Positions 42,667 to 51,878 are shown, counted from the stretch's first letter. The stretch: DNA of 64,000 bases from Klenkia marina (GCF_900101025.1 NZ_FMUH01000002.1:372001-436000); one strand, 5' to 3'. Made by a program: numbers and translations. The notes: a model not told the origin generated them from the sequence alone.

Positions 42667-42822
42667 ATGAGCAGCGTGACCAGCACCTGGCGTCAGCGTC
42701 GTGAGGCGTCGCGGACCCGTCGGGCTCTGGACAAGGCGCTCGCCCGGTCGAGCAGCCCCGCGATGCGCGACGACCTGCTGACCCTGGCCAACAGCAGCCA
42801 GTTCACCAGCGTGATGCGCTGA
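42667..42822 (+). CDS. Small basic protein of unknown function
   Basis: This 51-residue protein has a basic N-terminal half (TWRQRREASRTRRALDKAL) and an amphipathic second half (SPAMRDDLLTLANSSQ). The ATG at 42667 has a good GAGAAGGA site. Small proteins of this look recur in actinobacteria next to unrelated genes, but no function is known to me. It has its own promoter region with repeats and is followed by a hairpin, so it is probably expressed alone. Confidence 0.7.
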   Translation: MSSVTSTWRQRREASRTRRALDKALARSSSPAMRDDLLTLANSSQFTSVMR

Positions 42823-42875
42823 CACCAGCACCCACAGCACTCGACCCCGACTCCCACCAGGGAGTGCGGGCAGAA

Positions 42876-42931
42876 GGACCCCCTCGCCCCCACGACGCGC
42901 TCCGCGCGCCGCGGGCCCCTGCGAGGGGGCC
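42876..42931. terminator. Hairpin between small gene and phosphatase
   Basis: Arms CCCCCTCGC (42879-42887) and GCGAGGGGG (42921-42929) are perfectly complementary and enclose a GC-rich 33-nt loop that can pair further. It lies between the convergent small gene and phosphatase gene. Confidence 0.55.
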
Positions 42932-42932
42932 G

Positions 42933-43754
42933 CTAGGCCTGGGTGAGCTTGGCGCGCAGGGCGGCCTGGTCGTCGGCGCCGAAGCCGTGCGCGGTCAGCC
43001 AGCCGGTTGCCCCGCCGTGCCGCTCGTCGAGCAGCTCGAGCACCCGGCGCATGGTCTCCGCCCGCGGGGTGTGGCTGGCCACGTCGCGCCGGGTCATGTC
43101 CTCGGCGTAGGTGGGCCGGGCGGCCAGCTTGGCGACCACGCCCTCGATGCGCTCGGCGGTCTGCGCGTAGTCGGCGACCACGAGCTCGGGTGCCACCCCC
43201 GCCACCGACAGGGCCAGCGCGCAGACCACGCCGGTGCGGTCCTTGCCGGCCGCGCAGTGCACCACGGCCGCGCCCGGGGCCGTGGTCACCGCCCGCAGTG
43301 CGCCGACCACGTTGTCCGCGCCGTCGGACAGGTAGCCCAGGTAGGCCTTGACCGACGGGCTTTCGTCCTCGTCGCCGGGGGCGGCGGTGCGGGGGAGCAG
43401 GGTCTCGACCCAGTCCTCGGGCACCTCGACGTCGGCCGCGTCGTCGTCGGCGAAGACGTCGGTGTACTCGCCGACCTCGGGGATCAGCGAGAAGTGCCGG
43501 TGGGTCACGGAGCCGACCTCGCGCAGCGGACCGCGGCCCTCCATGCGCACCTCGGCGCTGGTGCGCAGGTCGACGACGTCGGTGAGCCCGAGCTGCCCGG
43601 TGAGCAGCTCGACGTCGCCGCGGGTCAGCTCCTGCAGGTCGTCGCTGCGCAGCACCCGCCCGGGCACCGTCGTTCCGCCGCCGGCCAGGGGGAGCCCGCC
43701 CAGGTCTCGGGTGTTGGCGGTGCCGGCGAGCGGGATCCAGCGGGCGTCGACCAT
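42933..43754 (-). CDS. Tyrosine-protein phosphatase (MptpB-like)
   Basis: This 273-residue enzyme has the cysteine-dependent phosphatase loop HCAAGKDRTG (CX5R) near residues 165-174 and the N-terminal family motif NTRDLGG. The type resembles PtpB of mycobacteria, which acts on phosphotyrosine and phosphoinositides, but without a signal peptide it should act in the cytoplasm. An acidic insertion around residues 100-112 (FADDDAADVEVPED) is a local peculiarity. It is divergent from the MFS transporter gene. Confidence 0.87.
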   Translation of the reverse strand: MVDARWIPLAGTANTRDLGGLPLAGGGTTVPGRVLRSDDLQELTRGDVELLTGQLGLTDVVDLRTSAEVRMEGRGPLREVGSVTHRHFSLIPEVGEYTDVFADDDAADVEVPEDWVETLLPRTAAPGDEDESPSVKAYLGYLSDGADNVVGALRAVTTAPGAAVVHCAAGKDRTGVVCALALSVAGVAPELVVADYAQTAERIEGVVAKLAARPTYAEDMTRRDVASHTPRAETMRRVLELLDERHGGATGWLTAHGFGADDQAALRAKLTQA

Positions 43755-43840
43755 GCCCGCGATCCAACCAGCCCCGTCCGGTCGCGGCTCCTAGGGTGGG
43801 TCGCGGCCACGACGGGGTGGCCGGTGATCGGGGGTGTCGG

Positions 43841-45172
43841 TTGACCGCGGAGCAGAGCGACGCAGGCATGCAGGCCCGGGTGGTGCGCAAGGTCGCCGTC
43901 CGGCTGATCCCGTTCCTGGGCCTGGCGTACTTCCTCAACTACGTCGACCGCACCAACATCGGCTTCGCCAAGCTGACGATGAGCGCGGACCTCGGGCTCA
44001 CCGAGACCATGTTCGGCCTGGCCAGCGGCCTGTTCTTCATCGGCTACCTGCTCTTCGAGGTGCCCAGCAACATCGCGCTGCACCGCTTCGGCGCCCGCCG
44101 CTGGATCGCCCGCATCCTGGTCACCTGGGGCCTGATCGCCGCCGCGATGGCCTTCGTGCAGAACGCGCCGATGCTCTACGCGTTCCGCATCCTGCTCGGC
44201 ATCGCCGAGGCCGGGTTCTTCCCCGGGATCATGCTGTACCTGACGTTCTGGTTCCCCCGCTCGGTGCGGGTGCGGCTGACCGGGCTGTTCATGATCGCGC
44301 TGCCGGCCTCCAGCGCCCTGGGCGCGCCGATCGCCGGGGCGATCCTGCAGTACTGGGACGGCCTGTTCGGCCTCGCTGGGTGGCGGGTCATGTTCCTGGT
44401 GCTCGGGCTGCCCGCCGTCCTGCTGGGTGTCGCCGCGTGGTTCTACCTGACCGACCGCCCGGGGGACGCCGACTGGCTGGCCCCCGACGAGCGCCGTTGG
44501 CTCGACGACACGATGGCCGCCGAGCAGCAGGCCACCGAGGCGACCGGCAAGCACCGGGTGCGCGACTCGCTGCGCGACCCCCGGGTGTGGGCGTTGGGCG
44601 TCGTCTACTTCGGCGTCACCTACGGCCTCTACGCGCTGAGCTTCTTCCTGCCCACCATCGTCGCGGGGTTCGCCGAGAGCTTCGACACCAGCTTCTCGAT
44701 CCTGGAGAACGGGCTGATCGTCGCGGTGCCCTTCGCCGTGGGGGCGGTGGCGATGGTGTTCTGGTCCCGGCACTCCGACCGCACCGGCGAGCGCGTGTGG
44801 CACGTCGCGCTGCCGGCGCTGCTCGGGGCGGTGAGCATCCCGGTCGCGCTGTACATGGAGTCGCCGCTGGCCACGATGGCGGTCATCACCGTCACTGCGG
44901 TCGGGGTCTTCTGCGCGCTACCGGTGTTCTGGTACCTGCCCTCGACCTTCCTGGCCGGGGCCGGTGCCGCCGCCGGCATCGCGCTGGTGAACACGCTGGG
45001 CAACAGCTCGGGGTTCGGGGCGCCCTACATCACCGGGTTCCTGCTCGACGCCACCGGCAGCTCGCGGGCCGGGCTGTGGGTGGTCGGCGCGATGATGCTC
45101 GTCGCCGGGCTCACCGTCCTGGCCCTGCGCGGTCGGCTGCGCGCCGCCGACGCCGACCGGGTCATCCCCTAG
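43841..45172 (+). CDS. MFS transporter, anion:cation symporter family
   Basis: This 443-residue protein has 12 predicted membrane helices and the N-terminal motif FLNYVDRTNIGFAK typical of the anion:cation symporter family, which takes up organic acids such as phthalate, hydroxyphenylacetate or tartrate. The central loop between helices 6 and 7 is charged. The TTG at 43841 is chosen for the GGGGGTG site before it; ATG at 43868 is an alternative. The family contains many substrates, and the neighbours (phosphatase, lipoprotein) do not reveal the ligand. Confidence 0.85.
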   Translation: MTAEQSDAGMQARVVRKVAVRLIPFLGLAYFLNYVDRTNIGFAKLTMSADLGLTETMFGLASGLFFIGYLLFEVPSNIALHRFGARRWIARILVTWGLIAAAMAFVQNAPMLYAFRILLGIAEAGFFPGIMLYLTFWFPRSVRVRLTGLFMIALPASSALGAPIAGAILQYWDGLFGLAGWRVMFLVLGLPAVLLGVAAWFYLTDRPGDADWLAPDERRWLDDTMAAEQQATEATGKHRVRDSLRDPRVWALGVVYFGVTYGLYALSFFLPTIVAGFAESFDTSFSILENGLIVAVPFAVGAVAMVFWSRHSDRTGERVWHVALPALLGAVSIPVALYMESPLATMAVITVTAVGVFCALPVFWYLPSTFLAGAGAAAGIALVNTLGNSSGFGAPYITGFLLDATGSSRAGLWVVGAMMLVAGLTVLALRGRLRAADADRVIP

Positions 45173-45233
45173 TCCCCATCTGACCGGGCCCCGGCGCTAC
45201 CGTGCCGGGACCGCACAGCTCACGGGGGTCCCC

Positions 45234-45770
45234 ATGCGTCGCACCGCCCTGCTCGGCCTGCCCGCCGTGCTCCTGCTCGCTGCCTGCAGCACCACCGTCG
45301 CGGGTCAGGCCAGCCCCGCCGCGCCGACGGCGCCGTCCGCACCGACGGCGCCGTCGAGCGCGGGTCCCTCGGACGCCGACCGAGCGGCGGTGGCGGACCT
45401 CTTCGACGGCCTCTCGCGGTCCAGCCGCTCGGGGCTCGCGGAGCACGCCGAGTACATGGCCGAGCACAACCACCCGGAGTTCACCTACACCGCCGATGAG
45501 TGCCTCAGCGCGTTCCGGGGTGCGGGGCTCGAGGACGGCTACACGGTCGACTACGTGGCCGACACCGACAGCATGGTCCCCGACGACGGCTGGACCCTCG
45601 GCGCGGACCTCGGGCGCTACGCCGGCCTGGAGCCCAGCGGCGAGGTGTACGTGCTGCCCGTCGACGTGACCCAGACCTTCCGCGGCACGACCGACGGCTA
45701 CTCGGCCGACCTGCACGCCGCGATCCTGGACGGCACCGCGTACTTCTTCTTCTCCTGCGACGGTGCCTGA
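45234..45770 (+). CDS. Putative lipoprotein of unknown function
   Basis: This 178-residue protein has a lipoprotein signal with the lipobox LLAAC, modified cysteine at residue 18, then a proline/alanine/serine spacer to about residue 45. The mature domain has no recognised motif; it has two cysteines (DECLSAF and SCDGA) that could form a disulfide. The ATG start is preceded by GGGGGT. No function is proposed. It stands alone between the MFS and ABC transporter genes. Confidence 0.7.
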   Translation: MRRTALLGLPAVLLLAACSTTVAGQASPAAPTAPSAPTAPSSAGPSDADRAAVADLFDGLSRSSRSGLAEHAEYMAEHNHPEFTYTADECLSAFRGAGLEDGYTVDYVADTDSMVPDDGWTLGADLGRYAGLEPSGEVYVLPVDVTQTFRGTTDGYSADLHAAILDGTAYFFFSCDGA

Positions 45771-45918
45771 CCGACCGCGGGGCACGGCACACCCCTGAGG
45801 AACCTCATGGGTGACCCGTGCGCAGGGGCCGCCAGGTCGTGAGAGTCGGCACCTGCCCGGGGGCCGGGGGGCGGGCAACGTCGGGGGTGACCGCAGAGGC
45901 CACCCCAGGAGGACGACG

Positions 45919-46872
45919 ATGCAGACCCTCACCGCAGCACCCCCGACCGGCACCGCGCTCGCCGTCGAGGTGACCGACCTGCGCCGCAGCTACGGCGACT
46001 TCGAGGCCGTGCGCGGCATCTCCTTCGAGGTGCGGCCCGGCGAGGTCTTCGCGCTGCTCGGCGTCAACGGCGCGGGCAAGACCTCGGCGCTCGAGGTGCT
46101 GGAGGGCCTGGCCGCGCCGGGCGGGGGCACCGTGCGCGTCTTCGGCGCCGACCCCGTGCGCGACCGCGCCGCCGTCCGGGCCCGGATGGGCATGCTGCTG
46201 CAGAGCTCGGGCCTGCCCGGGGACCTCACGGTCGCCGAGACCGTGCGCAGCTGGGCAGGGACCCTCACGACCCCGCGCGACCCCGGCCAGGCGCTGGCCC
46301 AGGTCGGGCTGACCGGACGGGCCGACGTCCGGGTGCGCAGCCTCTCGGGCGGCGAGCGGCGCCGGCTGGACCTCGCGCTGGCCGTGCTGGGGCAGCCCGA
46401 GGTCGTCGTCCTCGACGAGCCGACCACCGGGCTGGACCCCGAGAGCCGCCGGCAGGTCTGGCGGCTGGTCCAGGACATGGTCGACGGCGGCACCGCGGTC
46501 GTGCTCACCACCCACCACCTGGAGGAGGCCGAGGAGCTCGCCGACCGCATCGCGATCCTCAAGGCCGGCCGCATCGTGCTCTCGGGCACCCAGGAGGAGA
46601 TCGCGGAGACCCAGCCGGCCGTCGTCCGGTTCACCCTCGACGACGACGCCCCCGCACTGCCGGTGCCCGACGGGGTGCAGGTCGTGGCCGCCGGCCCCCG
46701 GCACGAGTGGCACACGCGGGCGCTGCAGCCGGTGCTCGCCGAGGTGCTGGCCTGGGCCGCCGAGCACGGCGTGGTGCTGCGCCACCTGCAGGCCACCGCC
46801 GCGTCGCTCGAGCAGGCCTTCCTCGCCGTCGCCGAGGGCCGTGCGGGGGACCACGACGAGGTGCCCGCATGA
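45919..46872 (+). CDS. ABC exporter ATPase (DrrA/YadG type)
   Basis: This 317-residue ATPase has Walker A GVNGAGKTS near residue 49, signature LSGGERRRLD near 141 and Walker B VVVLDEPTTGLD near 161. The C-terminal extension after residue 230 fits ATPases of ABC-2 type drug or lipid exporters. The ATG at 45919 follows AGGAGG. It overlaps or closely precedes the permease gene, and a DesK/DesR-like two-component pair follows, an arrangement common for stress-responsive exporters. Confidence 0.9.
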   Translation: MQTLTAAPPTGTALAVEVTDLRRSYGDFEAVRGISFEVRPGEVFALLGVNGAGKTSALEVLEGLAAPGGGTVRVFGADPVRDRAAVRARMGMLLQSSGLPGDLTVAETVRSWAGTLTTPRDPGQALAQVGLTGRADVRVRSLSGGERRRLDLALAVLGQPEVVVLDEPTTGLDPESRRQVWRLVQDMVDGGTAVVLTTHHLEEAEELADRIAILKAGRIVLSGTQEEIAETQPAVVRFTLDDDAPALPVPDGVQVVAAGPRHEWHTRALQPVLAEVLAWAAEHGVVLRHLQATAASLEQAFLAVAEGRAGDHDEVPA

Positions 46873-46919
46873 CCGCACCCGCTGCCACCCGCCGTCCGCA
46901 CACCCCGGAGGAGACCCCG

Positions 46920-47735
46920 ATGACCACCGCCACGAGCACCGCCAACCCCACCGCACCGTCCCGGATCGCCCGGCTGCGCGCCGCGGCCACCGCCGAGGCC
47001 CGCCTGCTGCTGCGCAACCGCACCGCCGTCTTCAACTCCGTGCTCATGCCGCTGCTGCTGGTCGCCGCGGTGCCCGCGCTGGGCATCGGCGGCGGCGAGG
47101 TGGGCGTCGGGCCGACGATGCTCACCGCCGCCGTGGTGATCTCGCTGGTCTACCTCACGTACTACAACCTGGTGACCACCTACGTGGCCCGCCGCGAGGA
47201 CCTCGTGCTGCAGCGCATGCGCACCGGCGAGCTCTCCGACGGCGAGGTGCTCACGGCCACCGCGGTGCCCACGCTGCTGGTCACGGTCGGCCAGCTGCTG
47301 CTGGTGACCGCCGGCGTCGTGGCGCTGGGCGAGTGGACCGCGCCGGTGCAGCCGCTGCTGGTGGTCGGCGCCGTCCTGGGCGGGCTCGTGCTCATGGTGC
47401 TGCTGGCGATCGCGAGCACCGGCTTCACCCGCACCGCCGAGTCCGCGCAGATCACGACGCTGCCGATCGTGCTGGTCTCCTCCGCGCTGTCCGGCCTGTT
47501 CTTCCCGCTGTCCGTGCTGCCCGAGGGGCTGGCGAACATCGCCCGCTTCCTGCCCGTCACCCCGGTCGTGGACCTGCTGCACCTGGGCTTCTCGGGCACC
47601 ACGTGGGAGGGCGACCCGGTCGGCGACGTCTCGGTCTGGACCTGGGCCGCGTTCCCCGCCGGTCTGCTGGTGGCCTGGATCGTGGTCGCCGCCCTGCTGG
47701 CCCGCCGCGGCTTCCGCTGGGCGCCCCGCCGGTGA
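46920..47735 (+). CDS. ABC-2 type transporter permease
   Basis: This 271-residue membrane protein has six hydrophobic segments and the ABC-2 membrane domain pattern with LTYYNLVTTYVARREDLVLQRMRTGE in the cytoplasmic loop and the family-typical SGLFFPLSVLPEGL. The ATG at 46920 is chosen for the strong GGAGGAG before it; an upstream ATG at 46869 overlapping the ATPase stop as ATGA would add 17 residues. It forms an exporter with the ATPase encoded upstream. Confidence 0.9.
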   Translation: MTTATSTANPTAPSRIARLRAAATAEARLLLRNRTAVFNSVLMPLLLVAAVPALGIGGGEVGVGPTMLTAAVVISLVYLTYYNLVTTYVARREDLVLQRMRTGELSDGEVLTATAVPTLLVTVGQLLLVTAGVVALGEWTAPVQPLLVVGAVLGGLVLMVLLAIASTGFTRTAESAQITTLPIVLVSSALSGLFFPLSVLPEGLANIARFLPVTPVVDLLHLGFSGTTWEGDPVGDVSVWTWAAFPAGLLVAWIVVAALLARRGFRWAPRR

Positions 47736-47779
47736 CGGTTCGCCGCCCTGTTCGCGCGGCTCGGGCCCGGCACGGCAGC

Positions 47780-48967
47780 ATGGCTGCCGTGCCGGGCCTG
47801 ACGCGTTGGTGGAGCAGCCGCTCCGACACCGACCGGATCGAGATCTACACCCGCTGGTCGTTCCACGTGACCCTGCTGGGGATGCCGTTCCTGCTGCTGG
47901 TGGCGACGGTCTCCACCCACCGCAGCCGGGGCCCGCTGTGGGACGTCGCCCTGGCGGTGGCCGCCCTGACCACCGCGGTCGCCTGCTCGGCGGTCACCGA
48001 GGCCGGCTTCCGGCGGGGCGTCGTCCCGCGGGGACCGCTGGCCGCGGCGGTGGTCGCCGGTGCGGCCACGGTCGGGCTGGGCCTGCTGCTCACCGACGCC
48101 CGGACCCCCGAGGGCGTGCCGACGCCCACCGGGCCCTGGTACCTCGCCATCGTCTCGGCCGCGGTCATCGTGTCGCTGTCGGTGACCACCCCGTACCGCA
48201 CGCTGCTGGGCTGGTCGGGCCTGGCGGCGGTGCTGTCCGGGGTGCTCGCCGTCCTGCGCGGCTCGCCGCCGGTGGGCGGTGTCGTGGTGGCGCTGTCGAT
48301 CGGGGTCGCCCTGGGCGCGTTCATGGGGGCCTTCCGGTTCAGCGTGTGGCTGCTCGACGTGGTGCGCGAGCAGGAGCGGGCCCGCGGCGTGCAGGCCCAG
48401 CTGGCCGTCGCCGAGGAGCGGCTGCGCTTCGCCCGCGACCTGCACGACGTCATGGGCCGCAACCTGTCGGCGATCGCCGTCAAGTCGCAGCTGGCCGAGC
48501 AGCTGGTGCGCCGGGGCCGACCCGAGGCCGCCGAGGAGGTCGCCGCCATCGGGGCGCTGGCCGGGTCGTCGCTGGCCGAGGTGCGCGAGGTGGTGCGCGG
48601 TTACCGGGCGGTCGACCTGCGCTCGGAGCTGGCGGGTGCCCGGTCGGTGCTGCGCGCGGCCGGCATCGACTGCACGGTGACCGGGGAGGACGTCGACCTG
48701 GCCGAGGAGGCCCAGGTCGTGCTCGGCTGGGTGGTGCGCGAGGCGGTGACCAACGTGCTGCGGCACGGCAGCGGCACGTGCACCATCGCCGTGACCAGGA
48801 ACGGTGCGGAGGTGCGGTTGACGGTGACCAACGACGTGCGCGGCGACGTCGGCGCGTGGGGCTCGGGGCTGACCGGCCTGGCCGAGCGGCTCGCCGCCGC
48901 CGGTGGCCGGCTCACCGCCGAGCGCCGGGACAGCGCGTTCGTGCTGGTGGGGGAGGTGCCGGCGTGA
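47780..48967 (+). CDS. Sensor histidine kinase (DesK/NarL-partner type)
   Basis: This 395-residue kinase has four to five membrane helices in its first 200 residues, then a HisKA_3 dimerisation domain with the phosphorylated histidine in RDLHDVMGRN near residue 221 and an HATPase_c domain (VVREAVTNVLRHG, then GSGLTGLAERLAA). It has no large extracellular domain, so it senses membrane state or a ligand within the membrane, as DesK and LiaS-like kinases do. The response regulator gene overlaps its stop by four bases. Control of the adjacent ABC exporter is likely. Confidence 0.9.
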   Translation: MAAVPGLTRWWSSRSDTDRIEIYTRWSFHVTLLGMPFLLLVATVSTHRSRGPLWDVALAVAALTTAVACSAVTEAGFRRGVVPRGPLAAAVVAGAATVGLGLLLTDARTPEGVPTPTGPWYLAIVSAAVIVSLSVTTPYRTLLGWSGLAAVLSGVLAVLRGSPPVGGVVVALSIGVALGAFMGAFRFSVWLLDVVREQERARGVQAQLAVAEERLRFARDLHDVMGRNLSAIAVKSQLAEQLVRRGRPEAAEEVAAIGALAGSSLAEVREVVRGYRAVDLRSELAGARSVLRAAGIDCTVTGEDVDLAEEAQVVLGWVVREAVTNVLRHGSGTCTIAVTRNGAEVRLTVTNDVRGDVGAWGSGLTGLAERLAAAGGRLTAERRDSAFVLVGEVPA

Positions 48968-49569
48968 TCCGGCTGCTGCTGGCCGACGACGAGAACCTCA
49001 TCCGCACGGCGCTGGCGACCTTGCTCGGCCTGGAGGACGACGTCGAGGTGGTCGCCCAGGCGGCCTCCGGCGACGAGGCGCTGGCCATGGCGCGGGCGCA
49101 CCGGCCCGACGTGGCCGTCCTGGACCTGCAGATGCCCGACCGCGACGGCATCTCGGTGGCCGGCGAGCTGGCCGAGGCGCTGCCCGGGTGCGGCGTGGTC
49201 ATCGTGACCGGGCACGGGCGGGCCGGGCACCTCAAGCGGGCGCTGAGCGCAGGCGTGCGCGGCTTCCTGCCCAAGACGGTGAACGCCACGGTGCTGGCCG
49301 ACGTGGTGCGCACCGTGCACGGCGGCGGGCGCTACGTCGACCCCGAGCTGGCCGCCGAGGCGATCAGCGCCGGCGACTCACCCTTGACCCCGCGCGAGGC
49401 CGACGTGCTGGAGCTGGCCGCGGGTGGTGCGCCGGTCGAGGAGATCGCGGCGAAGGTGCACCTGTCGGTGGGCACGGTGCGCAACCACCTGTCCTCGGCC
49501 GCCGGGAAGCTGGGCGCCCCCAACCGCCACGCCGCCGTCGACGCCGCCCGCCGCCACGGCTGGATCTGA
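48964..49569 (+). CDS. NarL/FixJ family response regulator
   Basis: This 201-residue regulator has a receiver domain with the acidic pocket LLADDEN at the start and the phosphorylated aspartate in VAVLDLQMPD near residue 55. The LuxR-type DNA-binding domain occupies residues 140-195 (LTPREADVLELAAGG, then VGTVRNHLSSAAGKL). The GTG start lies in the end of the kinase gene (GTGA), and the pair follows an ABC exporter. The 73-nt palindrome at 49593 lies 23 bases after its stop. Confidence 0.93.
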   Translation: MIRLLLADDENLIRTALATLLGLEDDVEVVAQAASGDEALAMARAHRPDVAVLDLQMPDRDGISVAGELAEALPGCGVVIVTGHGRAGHLKRALSAGVRGFLPKTVNATVLADVVRTVHGGGRYVDPELAAEAISAGDSPLTPREADVLELAAGGAPVEEIAAKVHLSVGTVRNHLSSAAGKLGAPNRHAAVDAARRHGWI

Positions 49570-49592
49570 GCCCACCCGCCGCCGGGCCCGCC

Positions 49593-49665
49593 GTCGATCG
49601 TGCAGGAGCGCAACGCCGGCGCGCCGCCCACCCGCGTGCCGGTGTTGCCGTTCTGCACGATCAAC
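49593..49665. repeat. 73-nt palindromic intergenic element, copy 2
   Basis: Same length and plan as the element at 3514: outer arms GTCGATCGTGCAG and CTGCACGATCAAC-like complement, inner GCAAC/GTTGC pairing and a central CGCCG/GCG stem. It lies between the convergent response regulator gene and the small acidic gene. Confidence 0.75.
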
Positions 49666-49677
49666 GCCGGGGTGGGG

Positions 49678-49842
49678 TCACGAGTTGTCGGGCTCCACGA
49701 CGTCGGCGTCGCGCTGGGCCTGGTCGTCCGTGGTCAGCGTGGTGTCGTCGGCGCCGCGGTCGGGGGCGGTGTCGCCGGGGCGGCCGTCGACCAGGTTCTC
49801 GTCGGAGGGGGAGTCGGCCGGGTTCGTTATCGGGTCGGTCAT
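49678..49842 (-). CDS. Small acidic protein of unknown function
   Basis: This 54-residue frame begins MTDPITNPADSPSDENLVDG and is strongly acidic, with about 14 aspartates and glutamates and few hydrophobic residues, so it is probably disordered. It has a clear ATG and stop and is flanked on both sides by 73-nt palindromes. The ribosome binding site is weak. Codon third positions follow the GC-rich pattern of neighbouring genes. No function is proposed. Confidence 0.5.
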   Translation of the reverse strand: MTDPITNPADSPSDENLVDGRPGDTAPDRGADDTTLTTDDQAQRDADVVEPDNS

Positions 49843-49865
49843 GCGTCGCTCACTGCCCGCCCCGC

Positions 49866-49938
49866 CCCGTGATCATGCAGAACGGCAACGCGGACACGCC
49901 GTGGTGCGGCGCGCCGGCGTCGCCGTTCTGCAAGATCG
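49866..49938. repeat. 73-nt palindromic intergenic element, copy 3
   Basis: Again exactly 73 bases: left arm with TGATCATGCAGAACGGCAAC, right arm with GCCGTTCTGCAAGATC, central GCGGCGCGCC region. Outer ends are more diverged than in copy 1. It lies 17 bases past the stop of the leftward acyl-CoA dehydrogenase gene, a terminator-like position. Confidence 0.75.
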
Positions 49939-49955
49939 ACGACTCGGGAGGGGCC

Positions 49956-51800
49956 TCAGAACGCGGCTTCGTCGACGTCCATCAGGCTGTTGTCCGTCGC
50001 GTCGACGATGGCGCGCTCGGCGGTCAGCTTCGGCAGCACCTGGGTGCAGAAGAAGCGGGTGGCGGCGAGCTTGCCCTCGTAGAAGTGCCGGTCGCGCTCG
50101 CTCACCTCACCGGCCAGGGCGGCCAGCGCCACCTCCGACTGGCGCACGAGCAGCCACGCGGTGACCAGGTCGCCGGCCGCGAGCAGGAACCGCGAGGTGT
50201 TCTGCCCGACCAGGTAGGCGTTGCGCATGTCCTGCGCGGCCTGGCCCAGGTGGCCGAACATCGTGGTGAGCATGCCCTGGACGTCGTCCAGGGCGGTGGC
50301 CAGCAGCGCCCGCTCCTCCTTGAGCCGCCCGTTGCCGGCCTGCGCGTCGAGGGTCTGCTGGATCTGCGACGCCAGCCAGCCGATCGCGACTCCGCCGTCC
50401 TTGACGATCTTGCGGAAGAAGAAGTCCTGGCCCTGGATCGCGGTGGTGCCCTCGTAGAGGGTGTCGATCTTGGCGTCACGCACGTACTGCTCGATGGGGT
50501 AGTCCTGCAGGAAGCCCGAGCCGCCCAGGGTCTGCAGCGACTCGGCGGCCAGCAGCTGCGAGGCCCGCTCGGAGCCGTAGCCCTTCACGATCGGCAGCAG
50601 CAGGTCGTTGACCTTGGCGGCCAGCTGGGCCTGCTCGCTGTCGGCGGTGCCGGCGGCCTCGGCCTCCATCACCTCGTCGCGGAAGGTCGCGGTGTACAGG
50701 TACAGCGCCCGCATGCCCTCGACGTGGGCCTTCTGCAGCATGAGCGAGCGGCGGACGTCGGGGTGGTGGGTGATCGTGACCCGCGGTGCGTCCTTCGACG
50801 TCGCGGTCATGTCGGCGCCCTGCACGCGCGTCTTCGCGTAGTCCAGCGCCACCCGGTAGCCGGCCGACAGGGTGCTGATGGCCTTGGTGCCCACGAACAT
50901 GCGGGCGTGCTCGATGATCTTGAACATCTGGGCGATGCCCTCGTGCACCTCGCCGACCAGCGTGCCCACGGCCGGCACCGGGCCGTCGCCGAAGGTCAGC
51001 TCGCAGGTCGTGGAGACCTTGAGGCCCATCTTCTTCTCGACGCCGGTCACGTAGGCGCCGTTGCGCTCGCCCAGCTCGCCGGTCTCGAGGTCGACGTGGA
51101 ACTTGGGGACGACGAACAGCGACAGCCCCTTGGTGCCCGGGCCGTGCCCCTCGGGGCGGGCCAGCACCAGGTGCACGATGTTGTCGCTCATGTCGTGCTC
51201 GGCGGAGGTGATGAACCGCTTCACGCCGTGGACGTGCCAGGTGCCGTCGGCCTGCTGCACCGCCCGGGTGCGGCCGGAGCCGACGTCGGAGCCCGCGTCG
51301 GGCTCGGTGAGCACCATGGTGGCGCCCCAGTTCTTCTCGATCATCAGCTTGGCGAGCCGCTTCTGGTCGGGGGTGCCGAGCTCGTGCAGCACGGTGGCGA
51401 ACGAGGGTCCGGAGCCGTACATGAAGACCGCCGGGTTGGCGCCGAGGATCATCTCGTAGGCGGCCCAGCGCATGCTCGGGGGAGCACCGAACCCGCCGAG
51501 CTCCTCGGGCAGGTCGAGGCGGAACCACTCGCCGTCGTCGATCGCCTTGATCGACTTCCGGAACGACTCGGGCATCGTCACCGAGTGCGTGACCGGGTCG
51601 AACACCGGCGGGTTGCGGTCGGCGTCGACGAAGCTCTCGGCCAGCGGCCCCTCGGCCAGCCGGCGGACCTCGTCGAGCACGCCGCGGGCGGTCTCGGCGT
51701 CCATCTGCGCGAACGGGCCGGAGCCGAAGCGGTCCTTGGTCGACTGGAACTCGAGGAGGTTGAACTCGAGGTCCCGCAGGTCCGCGGTGTAGTGGCCCAT
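49956..51800 (-). CDS. Acyl-CoA dehydrogenase (FadE5-like long form)
   Basis: This 614-residue flavoenzyme matches the long acyl-CoA dehydrogenases with an extra C-terminal domain. It has [11 protein letters not shown] near residue 165, the [10 protein letters not shown] loop, and the catalytic-glutamate region [18 protein letters not shown] near residue 447. It catalyses the first step of beta-oxidation with FAD. The ATG at 51800 has GGGAG upstream; the frame extends to 51881 but that stretch overlaps the tandem operator. The operator before it points to TetR control. Confidence 0.92.
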   Translation of the reverse strand: MGHYTADLRDLEFNLLEFQSTKDRFGSGPFAQMDAETARGVLDEVRRLAEGPLAESFVDADRNPPVFDPVTHSVTMPESFRKSIKAIDDGEWFRLDLPEELGGFGAPPSMRWAAYEMILGANPAVFMYGSGPSFATVLHELGTPDQKRLAKLMIEKNWGATMVLTEPDAGSDVGSGRTRAVQQADGTWHVHGVKRFITSAEHDMSDNIVHLVLARPEGHGPGTKGLSLFVVPKFHVDLETGELGERNGAYVTGVEKKMGLKVSTTCELTFGDGPVPAVGTLVGEVHEGIAQMFKIIEHARMFVGTKAISTLSAGYRVALDYAKTRVQGADMTATSKDAPRVTITHHPDVRRSLMLQKAHVEGMRALYLYTATFRDEVMEAEAAGTADSEQAQLAAKVNDLLLPIVKGYGSERASQLLAAESLQTLGGSGFLQDYPIEQYVRDAKIDTLYEGTTAIQGQDFFFRKIVKDGGVAIGWLASQIQQTLDAQAGNGRLKEERALLATALDDVQGMLTTMFGHLGQAAQDMRNAYLVGQNTSRFLLAAGDLVTAWLLVRQSEVALAALAGEVSERDRHFYEGKLAATRFFCTQVLPKLTAERAIVDATDNSLMDVDEAAF

Positions 51801-51842
51801 GTGCGTGCTCCCGGCGTGCGTCGTCCCGGCGGGCGCCGTTGC

Positions 51843-51878
51843 TACCCGCCGGTAACGAACACTATTACTCGCCAGTAA
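51843..51878. promoter_or_regulatory. Tandem TetR-type operators before the acyl-CoA dehydrogenase
   Basis: Two palindromes share one plan: TACC-CGCC-GGTA at 51843-51854 and TTACT-CGCC-AGTAA at 51865-51878, both followed by AAC-type ends. Centres are 23 bases apart. A partial third copy (TACTGGTGAG) lies at 52981-52990 before the tetR gene downstream. The motif resembles TetR-family operators of fatty acid genes. Confidence 0.65.

Noticed and set aside
49593-49938. The repeated palindromes as a CRISPR array
   Set aside because: Only two copies lie near each other, spacing is far larger than a spacer, the units are themselves long hairpins, and no cas gene is present.
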